A stretch of DNA of 64,000 nt from Gammaproteobacteria bacterium (GCA_022340645.1 JAJDNP010000013.1:1-64000), one strand, 5' to 3'; counted from the first letter of the stretch, positions 35,113 to 45,690 are shown. Numbers and translations are program-made. Notes: generated by a model not told the origin, from the letters alone.

Positions 35113-35430
35113 TTACTTGTAGTGCTTCCGGTCCTTTCTACGCCTGCCCGCCTGCTGGGTAATCACGCCGTGAATCGCATCCTGTCCGCTGATTTCAACG
35201 GTATCGTATAAGTCATTTAATGGCTGCAGAAAATATTTGTCGTCAACGATACGCAGCTGGCGGAATATATACTCATTGTTGTATTCAGCCATCACGTAAC
35301 AGCCGTCACGGATGACACCAGCCGGATCAATAATAATAATTGCACCTTCAGCAAATTCAGGCAACATACTGTCACCCAGCACTCTTAATGCAAAAGGTTG
35401 ACTCTCCGCGCAAGCACTACCTGATTCCAT
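35113..35430 (-). CDS. LexA-like S24 domain protein without DNA-binding domain
   Basis: 105 residues comprising only the S24 fold. The serine motif is present (RVLGDSMLPEF, S21), as are the following IIIDPAG and YVMAEYNNEYIFRQL segments. The catalytic lysine that normally sits in a VKRL-like motif is Arg57 here (FRQL), so self-cleavage or peptidase activity is doubtful. No HTH domain. It could be a binding or decoy module. Function unknown. Confidence 0.82.
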   Translation of the reverse strand: MESGSACAESQPFALRVLGDSMLPEFAEGAIIIIDPAGVIRDGCYVMAEYNNEYIFRQLRIVDDKYFLQPLNDLYDTVEISGQDAIHGVITQQAGRRRKDRKHYK

Positions 35431-35546
35431 ATAACACCTGTTGATAAAAACTTAAAGCAATTATTTTAACCATAGAGGGACGGAATGCACAGAGAATTTT
35501 ATTATTCTAACCGCCAGGGCACAGAAAGAACTTTTTTATAATTCAT

Positions 35547-35739
35547 CCGCAAATGAACGCGAATAAACGCAAATATAGTTTTTATCAATATTTTCCTGAA
35601 CGATAGTAAGAATATCGGGAATATCACATCATCATAGTTGTGAAATCAAATATTTCGTTATTGCTCAGGATGGCGGGAAGATAAAAAGTTTTTATTTTAA
35701 CTATCATATGAATTTGCGTTTATTCGCGTTCATTTGCGG
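35547..35739. repeat. CCGCAAATGAACGC inverted repeat
   Basis: About 29-bp arms: CCGCAAATGAACGCGAATAA at the left and the complementary TTTATTCGCGTTCATTTGCG at the right. The gap 35431-35850 shows nothing else apart from the start of a CACAGAG-like stretch near 35470. Confidence 0.88.
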
Positions 35740-35850
35740 AAAACAGTTTTCTCTAATTCTCGGCGCCACTCAATGAATATGTTTTCAGCATTCTGCAATC
35801 CATTTAAGAAAAGTGTAAAATACCTGCTTTTTTAAAGTTATATACCAACA

Positions 35851-36330
35851 ATGTCAGACATAATCCGTAAAAACAAGTTTGTTTCGCTCAGCTACACCAT
35901 TACCGACGAAAATGACAACATCCTGGAGCGCATCGATATGCCGATCCAGTATATCCATGGCGCAAACAGCCAGGTTATTGAAAAAATCGAAAGCGCACTT
36001 GAAGGGCATCAGGCAGGCGACGAAGTGCATGTTACTATTAGCCCGGAAGAAGGCTTCGGACCGCATCAGCCCGAACTTGCCTTCACTGATGATATTGACA
36101 ATGTACCGCCACAGTTTCACACCATTGGCGCTGAAGTCGAATTTCAGAATGACAAAGGCGAAAGCAAAATTTTCCGTGTGACCGAGATTGCTGATGGCAA
36201 ATTAACCGTTGACGGCAATCACCCGTTTGCTGGTAAAACCATCACTTATAACATCACGGTGAGAGAAGTACGCGATGCCACCGCCGAAGAACTGAATCGC
36301 GGTGTTGAAAACATGAACGTGTTGCATTAA
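35851..36330 (+). CDS. FKBP-type peptidyl-prolyl isomerase, SlyD-like
   Basis: 159 residues. FKBP halves (residues 1-65 and 125-150) flank an insert-in-flap chaperone domain (about 70-125), as in SlyD: NKFVSLSYTITDENDN, IPQ-like PIQYIHGANSQVI, EEGFGPHQPE, GNHPFAGKTI. It lacks the long His-rich metal-binding tail of E. coli SlyD. Cytoplasmic prolyl isomerase and chaperone. Start ATG follows an AT-rich leader without a strong ribosome site. Confidence 0.92.
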   Translation: MSDIIRKNKFVSLSYTITDENDNILERIDMPIQYIHGANSQVIEKIESALEGHQAGDEVHVTISPEEGFGPHQPELAFTDDIDNVPPQFHTIGAEVEFQNDKGESKIFRVTEIADGKLTVDGNHPFAGKTITYNITVREVRDATAEELNRGVENMNVLH

Positions 36331-36447
36331 AACACCGCCTTTACCTTACTATTTAGGGATACTATTGCAGAATTCTGGCGTCTTTGAGCTGAAATTTTTC
36401 TCAATTTAAGGTATCCTCGCCACCCAGGAAAACTGTGCATCAGTCTT

Positions 36448-36810
36448 ATGTCTACAATCAAAGATTTTACCGATACTGAGCAGTGGGCGGTTAATACAAC
36501 TTTAAAAGAACGCTGGCCCAGGCTGGACATCGACCTGCAACTCGCTGATGTTGAAATCAGGATGTTTCCACATGAACGAGAACTAACAACATGCCCGGCA
36601 ATATTCTGGCAGGTAGGAGAAACCAGTTTCGTCATTATCAAAACCGGTGAACGATCATACCGCACCCAGTTTTATTACAGGGGCTATCAACAATACGGTA
36701 CAGGCAAATCAGATTTTGATGATATTGCTGATTGCATAACAACCTTGTTACAGGTACATGCCGATAAAGAAACCGATTTACGACAAGAAGCAGAAAAAGA
36801 ACAAAACTAA
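36448..36810 (+). CDS. Conserved hypothetical protein, 120 residues
   Basis: Soluble protein with MSTIKDFTDTEQWAVNTTL at the start and an acidic/helical C-terminus. No Cys-pair, signal or membrane segment. It lies 118 bp after the FKBP gene and 142 bp before PPi-phosphofructokinase. I do not recognise it. The stable alpha/beta pattern and strong codon bias support a real gene. Confidence 0.7.
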   Translation: MSTIKDFTDTEQWAVNTTLKERWPRLDIDLQLADVEIRMFPHERELTTCPAIFWQVGETSFVIIKTGERSYRTQFYYRGYQQYGTGKSDFDDIADCITTLLQVHADKETDLRQEAEKEQN

Positions 36811-36817
36811 CGACTTT

Positions 36818-36920
36818 CACCACAGAGACACGGAGTATACAGAGTTTTTTATTTGCGCTTCACGCAAACAATAATAAAAATGCTTTTCCTTTGTACACGC
36901 TGATTCTCTGCGGTAAAAAA
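36818..36920. repeat. CACAGAG-class inverted repeat
   Basis: TTCACCACAGAGACACGGAG at the left and an imperfect complement ending TTCTCTGCGGTAAA at the right. Sits in front of the phosphofructokinase gene. Confidence 0.5.
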
Positions 36921-36951
36921 TTAATAATCAATATAACTTCTGAGGACTATT

Positions 36952-38217
36952 ATGAGCAAAATGAACGCATTTTATGCACAATCCGGCGGTGTAACCGCAG
37001 TGATCAATGCATCAGCATGTGGTGTCATTGAAACCGCACGTCAGCACAAAGATAAAATTGGAAAAGTATTTGCTGGCAACAACGGTATCATCGGCGCTTT
37101 AACTGAAGAGTTAATCGATACCAGCAAAGAAACCAAAGCCACCATCGCTGGCTTGCGCGGCACACCGTCAGGCGCTTTTGGTTCATGCCGTTTCAAACTT
37201 AAAAGCCTGGAAGACAACAAAGCTGAATACGAACGTTTAATAGAAATCTTCAAAGCCCATAACATTGGCTACTTTTTCTACAACGGCGGCGGTGACTCAG
37301 CCGATACCTGTTTGAAGGTATCTCAAATCGGTAAAAAAATGGGTTACCCTATCACCGCGGTTCACGTACCTAAAACGGTTGATAACGATCTGCCAATTAC
37401 CGACAACTGTCCTGGTTTCGGTTCGGTTGCAAAATACATTGCGGTTTCAACACTGGAAGCAAGTTATGACGTCGCTTCTATGTGCAAAACATCAACCAAA
37501 GTATTCGTACTTGAAGTGATGGGCCGTCACGCCGGCTGGATTGCTGCTGCTGGCGCAATGGCTTCAACTGCTGAACATGAAATTCCGATTGTTGTACTGT
37601 TCCCGGAAGTAAAATTCAATCAGACAAAATTCCTTAAAGCTGTAAATGACAAAGTGAAAAAATTCGGTTACTGCTCTGTGGTAGTTTCTGAAGGCGTAGC
37701 CTGGCCGGATGGCCGCTTCCTTGCCGAAACCGGTCTGAAAGACGCCTTCGGCCACAGCCAGTTAGGTGGCGCAGCGCCAGTTGTTGCCGGCATGATCCAG
37801 GAAAAACTCGGCCATAAATACCACTGGGCGGTGGCCGACTACCTGCAACGCGCAGCCCGTCACATTGCTTCCAAATCTGACGTTGAACAGGCTTACGCCA
37901 CAGGTAAAGCGGCTGTTGAATTTGCCCTCAAAGGCCATAACTCTGTGATGCCTGCGATCAAGCGCACCAGCAACAGCCCTTATCGCTGGAAAATTGAAAT
38001 GGCGCCACTGAGCAAAGTTGCCAATGTTGAGAAAATGATGCCCAAGAGCTATATCTCAACAGACGGTTTTGGCATTACCAAGCGGTGCCGTGATTATCTG
38101 GAGCCGCTTATCCGTGGTGAAGAATATCCCGTATACAATAAAAACGGTTTACCAAAATATGTGCAATTGAAAAAAGTCATGGTGCCTAAAAAGTGCCCTG
38201 CCTTCAAAATGAAATAG
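36952..38217 (+). CDS. pfp: Pyrophosphate-dependent 6-phosphofructokinase
   Basis: Reversibly phosphorylates fructose 6-phosphate with PPi. 421 residues. The PPi-specific pattern is seen: Asp after the GG loop in YNGGGDSADT (ATP enzymes have GGDGS) and Lys in PKTVDNDLP. The first Asp of GGDD is Gly here; related enzymes vary at this site. Sugar-phosphate contacts appear in EVMGRHAGW. In methylotrophs and sulfur-oxidising autotrophs this gene clusters with an H+-pyrophosphatase and may also act in the Calvin cycle. hppA lies about 1 kb downstream. A clear ribosome site (TGAGGAC) precedes the ATG. Confidence 0.95.
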   Translation: MSKMNAFYAQSGGVTAVINASACGVIETARQHKDKIGKVFAGNNGIIGALTEELIDTSKETKATIAGLRGTPSGAFGSCRFKLKSLEDNKAEYERLIEIFKAHNIGYFFYNGGGDSADTCLKVSQIGKKMGYPITAVHVPKTVDNDLPITDNCPGFGSVAKYIAVSTLEASYDVASMCKTSTKVFVLEVMGRHAGWIAAAGAMASTAEHEIPIVVLFPEVKFNQTKFLKAVNDKVKKFGYCSVVVSEGVAWPDGRFLAETGLKDAFGHSQLGGAAPVVAGMIQEKLGHKYHWAVADYLQRAARHIASKSDVEQAYATGKAAVEFALKGHNSVMPAIKRTSNSPYRWKIEMAPLSKVANVEKMMPKSYISTDGFGITKRCRDYLEPLIRGEEYPVYNKNGLPKYVQLKKVMVPKKCPAFKMK

Positions 38218-38239
38218 GTAAAATCAGGTAACTACGCCG

Positions 38240-38446
38240 ATGACTCTCGAAAAAGCACATGAACTGATTGCCATGCATTCCAGTCTTGGCAGCGGTTACA
38301 ACCGCAATGCTGCCAAAATGGTATTAGCTGAAGTCATGCGTGACCATGGCCAGCAGGCAGTTGATGCACTGATTCGAGAGTATGACCTTGAAAAACAATG
38401 GGCGATTAAACCCGGCACTAAGTTTGAAAGTGCCTTTAAAAGTTAA
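38240..38446 (+). CDS. Small hypothetical protein, 68 residues
   Basis: A helical protein, MTLEKAHELIAMHSSLGSGY at the start and YDLEKQWAIKPGT near the end. It starts 22 bp after the phosphofructokinase stop and is followed by a terminator, so it is in the same transcription unit. I do not recognise the family. The location suggests a link to PPi or glycolytic metabolism, which is inference. Confidence 0.75.
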   Translation: MTLEKAHELIAMHSSLGSGYNRNAAKMVLAEVMRDHGQQAVDALIREYDLEKQWAIKPGTKFESAFKS

Positions 38447-38448
38447 AG

Positions 38449-39170
<722 letters not shown>

Positions 39171-39190
39171 AAATATATTTTTTAATTAAA

Positions 39191-39215
39191 TAAAGCCCTG
39201 TTTTGCAGGGCTTTT
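39191..39215 (+). terminator. Rho-independent terminator after adk
   Basis: AAGCCCTG-TTTTG-CAGGGCTT followed by TTGATT. Confidence 0.8.
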
Positions 39216-39270
39216 GATTATAGAACCTGAAACATATTATTTATAATTTCTTATCAAGGAGACTTGACAA

Positions 39271-41289
39271 ATGTCTATTGAAATACTTTTTGCCATTGGC
39301 TGCGCCCTGCTCGGCGTTGGCTACGGCGTCTTCACGACTTTTAACGTGCTTTCAAACCCTATGGGTAATGAAGAAATGGTACGCATACAAGCTGCAATCC
39401 AGGAAGGCGCACAGGCTTACCTGAAACGTCAGTATACTGCGATTGCCATGGTTGGTGTCGTCGTGTACCTGGTTATCATGTATGCACTGGACACAACTAC
39501 CGCAATGGGTTTTGCTATTGGTGCAATTTTTTCAGGTCTTGCCGGTTTCATCGGTATGAACGTTTCGGTGCGCGCCAACTCGCGTACCGCCGAAGCGGCG
39601 CGTGGCGGTATCGCGCCAGCATTAGAAATCGCCTTTAAAGGCGGCGCTATCACCGGTATGTTAGTGGTTGGCCTGGCGTTGCTGGGCGTTGCCGGCTATT
39701 ACAGCATTTTAATGGCCATGGGTTTTGAAATGGATAAAGCCCTGCACTCAATGGTTGGCCTGGCATTTGGCGGTTCACTCATTTCTATTTTCGCTCGTTT
39801 GGGTGGTGGTATTTTCACCAAAGGCGCCGATGTTGGCGCCGACATCGTGGGTAAAGTTGAAGCCGGAATCCCTGAAGATGATCCACGCAACCCGGCCGTA
39901 ATCGCCGACAATGTCGGTGATAACGTCGGTGACTGTGCAGGTATGGCGGCTGACCTGTTTGAAACCTACGCGGTAACCCTGGTTGCGACCATGTTACTGG
40001 GCGGCCTGCTGCTAAAAAATGCCGGCGAGCTTGCTGTTACCTACCCGATGGTTCTGGGCGGTATTTCAATTATCAGTTCGATTATCGGCACCTTCTTTGT
40101 TAAAACATCAGAAGGCGCAAAAATCATGAATGCGCTGTACAAGGGTTCACTGGTTTCCGCTATTCTTTCAGCTATTGCCTTCTATTTTGTTACCCAAAGC
40201 ATGATGTCAGATATTGAAGGCTACTCCGCGATGAACCTGTTTTATTGCTCATTAATCGGTCTGGGCCTTACTGTTGCCATGATTGCGATCACCGAGTATT
40301 ACACGGCAACCGAGTTCGCGCCTGTGCGTCGCATTGCCCAGGCATCAACTACCGGTGACGGCACCAACGTTATTGCCGGCCTTGGTATCTCAATGAAAGC
40401 CACAACCGCACCGGTACTTGCCGTCTGCGCCTCCATCTGGGGCGCCCATGAACTGGCAGGTTTATACGGTATCGCCGTTGCTGCAACCGCCATGTTATCC
40501 ATGACCGGTATCGTCGTCGCGCTGGACGCCTATGGCCCGATCACCGACAACGCCGGCGGTATTGCAGAAATGGCCGAACTGCCGGAAGAAGTACGAAACA
40601 TCACCGACCCGCTGGATGCCGTTGGTAACACCACAAAAGCAGTTACCAAGGGTTATGCCATTGGTTCTGCCGGTCTGGCAACACTGGTATTGTTCGCTGA
40701 TTACACTAACACCCTGAAACATGCTGGAATGGCGACAAGTTTTGATCTATCTAACCATATGATCATCATCGGCCTGTTTATCGGCGGCCTGGTGCCTTAC
40801 CTGTTCGGCGCCATGGCAATGGAAGCGGTTGGCCGCGCTGCGGGCGGTATCGTTAATGAAGTTCGCCGCCAGTTTAAAGAAATGCCCGGCATTATGGATA
40901 AAACCCAAAAGCCTGACTATTCAAAAGCAGTTGATATGTTGACCATAGCAGCCATCAAGGAAATGATGATTCCTTCATTATTACCTATCGCTGTACCAGT
41001 AGCGGTTGGTTACCTGCTTGGCGCGCAGGCGCTGGGCGGTATGTTGATTGGCACCATTGTTACCGGCCTGTTCGTTGCGATTTCAATGACCACCGGCGGC
41101 GGCGCCTGGGACAATGCCAAGAAATACATCGAAGATGGTAATTACGGCGGCAAAGGTTCCGATGCCCACAAGGCTGCAGTAACCGGTGATACCGTAGGCG
41201 ACCCGTACAAAGATACCGCGGGCCCTGCGATTAACCCATTGATTAAAATTATCAATATTGTTGCTTTATTGATGGTGCCGTTGCTGTAA
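39271..41289 (+). CDS. hppA: Membrane-bound H+-translocating pyrophosphatase
   Basis: Couples PPi hydrolysis to proton pumping. 672 residues with about 16 hydrophobic segments. The catalytic motif region is [20 protein letters not shown] followed by [13 protein letters not shown]. The residue that separates subclasses is Lys in [10 protein letters not shown] (about 456), indicating the K+-independent, H+-pumping type. AAGGAGAC precedes the ATG. With the upstream PPi-phosphofructokinase it forms a PPi-recycling module. Confidence 0.96.
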   Translation: MSIEILFAIGCALLGVGYGVFTTFNVLSNPMGNEEMVRIQAAIQEGAQAYLKRQYTAIAMVGVVVYLVIMYALDTTTAMGFAIGAIFSGLAGFIGMNVSVRANSRTAEAARGGIAPALEIAFKGGAITGMLVVGLALLGVAGYYSILMAMGFEMDKALHSMVGLAFGGSLISIFARLGGGIFTKGADVGADIVGKVEAGIPEDDPRNPAVIADNVGDNVGDCAGMAADLFETYAVTLVATMLLGGLLLKNAGELAVTYPMVLGGISIISSIIGTFFVKTSEGAKIMNALYKGSLVSAILSAIAFYFVTQSMMSDIEGYSAMNLFYCSLIGLGLTVAMIAITEYYTATEFAPVRRIAQASTTGDGTNVIAGLGISMKATTAPVLAVCASIWGAHELAGLYGIAVAATAMLSMTGIVVALDAYGPITDNAGGIAEMAELPEEVRNITDPLDAVGNTTKAVTKGYAIGSAGLATLVLFADYTNTLKHAGMATSFDLSNHMIIIGLFIGGLVPYLFGAMAMEAVGRAAGGIVNEVRRQFKEMPGIMDKTQKPDYSKAVDMLTIAAIKEMMIPSLLPIAVPVAVGYLLGAQALGGMLIGTIVTGLFVAISMTTGGGAWDNAKKYIEDGNYGGKGSDAHKAAVTGDTVGDPYKDTAGPAINPLIKIINIVALLMVPLL

Positions 41290-41314
41290 TATCATACCTC
41301 TAATAACGTATGAT

Positions 41315-41350
41315 AAAAAAGCCGAGCCGGGAAACCGGTTCGGCTTTTTT
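41315..41350. terminator. Rho-independent terminator after hppA
   Basis: GCCGAGCCGG-GAAA-CCGGTTCGGC with six A before and six T after; works in both directions. Confidence 0.9.
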
Positions 41351-41365
41351 ATCGAAAACAAAGGA

Positions 41366-41462
41366 TTCACCACAGAGGCACAGAGGACACAGAGGACACA
41401 GAGTTTTTTTAAAACATGAAATAATGCTTTCCTCTGTGTCCTCTGTGCCTCTATGGTGAAAA
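41366..41462. repeat. CACAGAGG inverted repeat
   Basis: TTCACCACAGAGGCACAGAG continues with GACACAGAG units at the left, and the complementary CCTCTGTGTCCTCTGTGCCT at the right. The rest of the gap to 41736 shows no gene. Confidence 0.85.
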
Positions 41463-41736
41463 ATATTAGCTGTAGGCCTGCAAAACGACAGTGTTGCAGG
41501 CATGGTTTGCCAGCAACGGTAAAGCCTTATGCTGGCCTGCCTGCTTTTTTTGTCATGTCTTGTAAATCAGTGGCTTATTAATTATATAAAAACTTGATTC
41601 TAATCAGTGTACAATAATAGCGAAAGATCATGTTTGATGAGGTTGTCACAGAGTCAAAGACCTCCTCCCTCTATACGTATAACATACTGAAACACTGATT
41701 TCTTTACAGTTAATCTATTTTTGCAGGTGACTATTA

Positions 41737-42063
41737 ATGCCATCCAATCAGGAAACACTTGAAAAACTGCAGACACTGCGAGAGGAACTTACTCACAGAA
41801 TTCAGTCCATTCAGTCCGATGTTCACCATAAAAAAGAGCCGGTCGAAAAAGACTTCGCAGAACAGGTCACGCAGCGTGAGAATGATGACGTGCTAAAAGC
41901 CATCGACGGCGAAGCGCAGCAAACCGTCAGGCTGATAGATGCTGCCATCAGACGTATCAAAGATGGCACCTACGGCACCTGCGCCGTCTGCGGAGAAAAG
42001 ATAGCCGAGAAAAGGCTTGCCGCCTTACCTTATGTAACGACCTGTATAAAGTGTGCCGAGTAA
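41737..42063 (+). CDS. TraR/DksA family zinc-finger protein
   Basis: 108 residues. An N-terminal helical hairpin (about 1-75) is followed by a four-Cys zinc finger (CAVCGEKI...TTCIKC). The DxxDxA motif at the coiled-coil tip of DksA is not evident, since the segment reads EKDFAEQVTQRENDD. It may bind RNA polymerase secondary channel but differ in function from DksA. Single gene, preceded by TGCAGGTGA. Confidence 0.88.
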   Translation: MPSNQETLEKLQTLREELTHRIQSIQSDVHHKKEPVEKDFAEQVTQRENDDVLKAIDGEAQQTVRLIDAAIRRIKDGTYGTCAVCGEKIAEKRLAALPYVTTCIKCAE

Positions 42064-42218
42064 AGCTTTTTTCACTACGAGTATTTGTAACAACAATTCA
42101 AAGCGGACTATTTAATATGATGTACGCCGATCACACTGTACATATCTGCCAATAGAGGTTAAAAGACCCTGATTGGTTCTGATTCGCGTTCTACAGGAAA
42201 TAAGGTACTGCGTGCTGG

Positions 42219-42467
42219 TTGCGTGGTCCATGGTGGGAATATACCTGCACTTCAACAGAACTGAATTATGGCGCTGGCACAAGATTACAATATGACTTTA
42301 ACCGGAAAATTTATATAAAAGGCGGTATCACTAAAAACTGTATCGATGTCGACAGCAGCAATACATCTGGCTTCACTCCCTGGCAGTATATATTTGGTTT
42401 AATGTTCAGAACCATCCACCGGCTTGTCGAGAATTCTTCCATATCAGCATCATATATAACTTATTGA
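42219..42467 (+). pseudogene. Outer-membrane beta-barrel C-terminal remnant
   Basis: The translated frame contains ELNYGAGTRLQYDF and IYIKGGITKNCIDVDSS followed by GFTPWQYIFGLMFR, an alternation typical of the last strands of OmpA/OprF-like barrels. There is no N-terminal half or signal upstream. After LMFR the frame runs on beyond the usual aromatic end. It is best explained as the broken tail of a barrel gene. Confidence 0.4.
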
Positions 42468-42592
42468 TTTATATATAAAATAAATAATGAAAATTTCTAT
42501 GATAAAGTTTCCCGGAAATTTATGGCTGTCCATAATTGATACAACAACTATACATCAATGAAAGGAAGATTGGCTAATCTTTCAATACAAAC

Positions 42593-42625
42593 AAGAACGG
42601 CTCCTGCAGGAGCCGTTCTTGATAT
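42593..42625. terminator. Bidirectional terminator
   Basis: AAGAACGGCTCC and GGAGCCGTTCTT pair around TGCA; T-rich sequence follows on the plus strand, A/T-rich on the other. It lies 23 bp after the stop of the minus-strand CTERM gene. Confidence 0.85.
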
Positions 42626-42647
42626 TTTTTTGTTACTACTACTGTTA

Positions 42648-43343
42648 TTAGGCATTCTTTCTTCTTGCTACACCAACCAATCCAATCAGGCCGGAACCAA
42701 ATAACCAGACAGCTGCAGGCACAGGAACCGTAGTAACGGTATCAGCTCCTTCCCAGGCACTTTTATTATTATTGGTGCCAGTTTTCTGGAAGTGAGCAGC
42801 TGCGTAAAATGGACCTTCACCACCACCAGGGGCGCTCAGGAAGCCAAACGAACTTGCAGTTATAGCCTCGGTTGAAGTAATAGTGTAAATGACAACTTCA
42901 CCAAAATCTATCGCACTACCCGGGGATCCTGGTGGCGGCGGGAAGTTAAAATTAATGTCATATAGACCATCACCATCGGCTTGAAAGCCATCCACTCCGG
43001 TAGATATACCATTATCCCCACCACCGGACGCTGCTGGGCCTGTAGAACTACCATCATACGTAAATGATAGAAGAGTAGGGTCAAGACTTGGGTCTAAATT
43101 TAGATATACATCAGTTATAATCGCACTGCCAATAGTTGAAGAGGCTGTAAGTGTCATGGTTACAGAACCTGAAGTACCGCCATCATCTATTACAATAGTC
43201 CCATATGGTGCGGCTCCGTCTGGTGCAACAGCACCTGAACTGAATGTTGTACCGAGATCTAATTGAATATAAGCCGCCTGTGTCGGTATAGCTGTAACAG
43301 CCAGCACAGTGGAACACAATAATCCTGCAAGATTTGATTTCAT
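42648..43343 (-). CDS. VPVPA-type PEP-CTERM protein
   Basis: 231 residues. Signal peptide MKSNLAGLLCSTVLAVTA, cleavage near TQAAY. The body is Gly/Ser/Thr/Asp-rich with few basic residues. The tail VPVPAAVWLFGSGLIGLVGV plus ARRKNA is a PEP-CTERM sorting signal, close to that of the protein at 4238-5074. ATG 43343 has GGGGGAA upstream; four further codons are not needed. Probably exported to the surface or matrix. An exosortase must lie elsewhere in the genome. Confidence 0.88.
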   Translation of the reverse strand: MKSNLAGLLCSTVLAVTAIPTQAAYIQLDLGTTFSSGAVAPDGAAPYGTIVIDDGGTSGSVTMTLTASSTIGSAIITDVYLNLDPSLDPTLLSFTYDGSSTGPAASGGGDNGISTGVDGFQADGDGLYDINFNFPPPPGSPGSAIDFGEVVIYTITSTEAITASSFGFLSAPGGGEGPFYAAAHFQKTGTNNNKSAWEGADTVTTVPVPAAVWLFGSGLIGLVGVARRKNA

Positions 43344-44408
43344 AAATTCCCCCAATTTTCTAAATTCATTTTAGAAATATCTACCTTCTGCTTTATAATT
43401 TTTATGCATGTTGGACTAATGCAGTAGGCGCCCATTATTAGCCTAAGTACCAGCAATGAACATGCCAAAAATGAAATAACAGCTATTATCAGTAAGATAG
43501 CTATTACAATAGAAAATCATTAATTACCAAAGTGTAAAGACCGCCGACTAACAACACGACTTATGCTTATGTTCACCAGGATTTGTTATCAGATATTATA
43601 TATCAGCTATGATTATCAATAAGTTAGACAGTATTCAGTATTTTTAGTATTTTCTGAATTTTCGAAGTGTAAACATCATCGACAAGTAGCCTGTCTTCCA
43701 AAACAAAAGAATTTACTCTTTGAGTTGATTTCTATGGTTTAGTATACAGACCAGAAACATCATAATCTCTCCACCTAAATAAATTTCGACCATGTTTGTC
43801 GCTTGTATCTTATTGAATCAGTTAAAAAATGTCTGTTTTTCTTGGATTGCCCGGTTTGCTCAAATTTATTTACATAAATCAATATGCATCGCTTCACAGT
43901 GCAGTTTAGTCATTCTGCGATTATTGCTAGACATTCATTCAGTCCCGGATACTATCTCACACCAGCAGTGAAAATTTTCCGACATATTCAGAGACCCATC
44001 CCTGCAACAGCAAGGTTGACTTAATCTAGTCTACCTGGATTAGCTGGCTTAGCAGTATTTTGCAAACCTTCATGATTATATAACGAGGTAATTTTTGGCT
44101 GTTCATAATTGATACTAATTTTACAAACGATTCTAGCGGCAAAGTTACAAGTGCACGGTTTGGTGGAAGTACTGCGGTTATACCATCAATCATCAATAAT
44201 GCATCAATAATGGACAACCATACATTTACTTCGCCTTCCCCGCGAGGGTACGGATTCTACGAAATGATGTGCCCAAGCAAGGTACATGCACTGTCACCAT
44301 AATCAACTCTACCCTAATTATCACAATTTCTTAACTTCACTCCTGTTGCATAAACTAATCCGGTTATCATAAGTCGTAAAAAAACCTGATAATTAATCCA
44401 AGACGGCA
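43344..44408. other. Long AT-rich gap with inverted repeat and coding debris
   Basis: No convincing gene in about 1.06 kb. At 44093-44222 an inverted repeat has arms GGCTGTTCATAATTGATAC and ATCAATAATGGACAACC. A frame across it reads GNFWLFIIDTNFTND, and a similar GNLWLSIIDT is encoded at 42518-42547. This suggests two relics of the same sequence. Promoter for the CTERM gene must lie at the left end. Confidence 0.4.
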
Positions 44409-45017
44409 ATGAAACTTACCCTGATACTATTATTAAACCTGTTTACCACTGCCCTGCTAACTAATACTGCCTGCGCAGACAATTCACAGAAAACCGAAAC
44501 CGCCATCTTTGCCGGCGGCTGTTTCTGGTGCATGGAACCGCCCTTCGACAAGCTCGATGGCGTTATTTCTACCACCTCCGGTTACACTGGCGGGCACAAG
44601 GATAACCCGACCTATAAAGAAGTCTCTGCCGGTAACACCGGTCATGCCGAAGCCATTAAAATCGTATTTGATCCTGCAAAAATATCATATCAGCAGTTGC
44701 TTGACGTGTTCTGGAAGAATGTCGATCCGGTTGCAGTCAACCACCAGTTTTGCGATTACGGCTCGCAGTACCGTTCAGGCATTTATTATCTAAATAAACA
44801 ACAGGAAAAAGCGGCAAAACAGTCTTTGCAGCAACTGCAAAAAACCAGACCGTTTACAGGAAAGATCACCACCGAAATTAAAGCGGCCAGCACTTTCTAC
44901 CCGGCTGAAGAGTATCACCAGGACTACTATAAGAATAACCCGATTCGCTATAAATACTATCGCTACAGTTGCGGCCGTGATAAACGCCTGGATGAGCTTT
45001 GGGGTGATAAAAGATAA
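44409..45017 (+). CDS. msrA: Peptide methionine sulfoxide reductase MsrA, exported
   Basis: Repairs Met-S-sulfoxide in proteins. 202 residues with an N-terminal signal peptide (LILLLNLFTTALLTNTACA), so it is periplasmic or lipid-linked rather than cytoplasmic. The Cys in TACAD could be a lipoprotein site, but the lipobox is poor. Active-site GGCFWCMEPPFD, then GHAEAI and DYGSQYRSGIYY, and a C-terminal YSCGRD that may supply the resolving Cys. Monocistronic. Confidence 0.94.
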   Translation: MKLTLILLLNLFTTALLTNTACADNSQKTETAIFAGGCFWCMEPPFDKLDGVISTTSGYTGGHKDNPTYKEVSAGNTGHAEAIKIVFDPAKISYQQLLDVFWKNVDPVAVNHQFCDYGSQYRSGIYYLNKQQEKAAKQSLQQLQKTRPFTGKITTEIKAASTFYPAEEYHQDYYKNNPIRYKYYRYSCGRDKRLDELWGDKR

Positions 45018-45024
45018 ACGTTTT

Positions 45025-45156
45025 CCGCAAATACACGCAAATAACTAAATGCAAAAATAATTATCAAGTAATTAATGATCCTTCAGTGCTAAATATCCCA
45101 ATTATCTGTGGATATTATTAAGCTTTGGATTCGCGTTAATTTGCGTTCATTTGCGG
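45025..45156. repeat. CCGCAAATACACGC inverted repeat
   Basis: CCGCAAATACACGCAAAT at the left and GCGTTAATTTGCGTTCATTT at the right, ending TGCGG. A shorter, less perfect member of the CCGCAAATGAACGC class. Confidence 0.7.
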
Positions 45157-45234
45157 AAAAATATAAAAAAGTCTGTTTTGTAAAAAAAACGTCCATGTAA
45201 ATGCAGGAGTCCATTCAGTCAGCTATGACTCTGT

Positions 45235-45420
45235 TTAGAAAACAAACTGTCCCTGCAGGAACAGCTCATCTTCATCTTTGTTTTTACCACCATCGAGTTC
45301 TCACCCATTCTGCAGGTTAGCTGCGCCCTGGTATCATGCCTGATAATGAACCGCTGGCGCCAACTGATGACGCTTCCATTTGGTTTCATGAATAAACACC
45401 CGATATAAATATTTGCGAAC
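45235..45420 (-). pseudogene. Outer-membrane protein C-terminal remnant
   Basis: On the minus strand one frame reads RKYLYRVFIHETKWKRHQL then APAVHYQA, stop, YQGAANLQNG, stop, and ELDGGKNKDEDELFLQGQF with a final VF and stop. The alternating pattern and terminal Phe are typical of outer-membrane beta-barrels. Two in-frame stops and the missing upstream part mark it as a dead fragment. It may be a former porin next to the phosphate genes. Confidence 0.45.
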
Positions 45421-45514
45421 GGAAGCTTAAGCATGGTTTATTACAGCATCGCTACGGCCTTATGACCATATTGCTACAACATTGCGACATTATTATTACA
45501 ATTATGAGAATTTT

Positions 45515-45690
45515 TACCGCAGAGACACAGAGGTCACAGAGATTTTTTATTAAAAAAAACAATATAACGCAGGTACAAATTTATTCGCACAACGTTATCA
45601 ATGCATGCTCGCATCGTACGAATGAATTCGCACCTGCGGTTAGAAACGCCTTAAACATTACCAATAAACCTCTGTGTATCTGTGGTGATA
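45515..45690. repeat. CACAGAG-class inverted repeat with nested repeat
   Basis: CGCAGAGACACAGAGGTCAC at the left and CCTCTGTGTATCTGTGGTGA at the right. A copy of the AGGTTCGAATTTATTCGGAC-type inverted repeat lies inside (45570-45638), as at 3090-3270. Confidence 0.7.
45570..45638. repeat. AGGTTCGAATTTATTCGGAC-type inverted repeat, diverged copy 2
   Basis: CAGGTACAAATTTATTCGCA at the left and CGAATGAATTCGCACCTG at the right; two changes in each arm relative to the copies at 3144 and 63160. Confidence 0.7.

Noticed and set aside
44026-44217. 63-residue minus-strand frame in the long gap
   Set aside because: No ribosome site and it covers an inverted repeat; no protein character.
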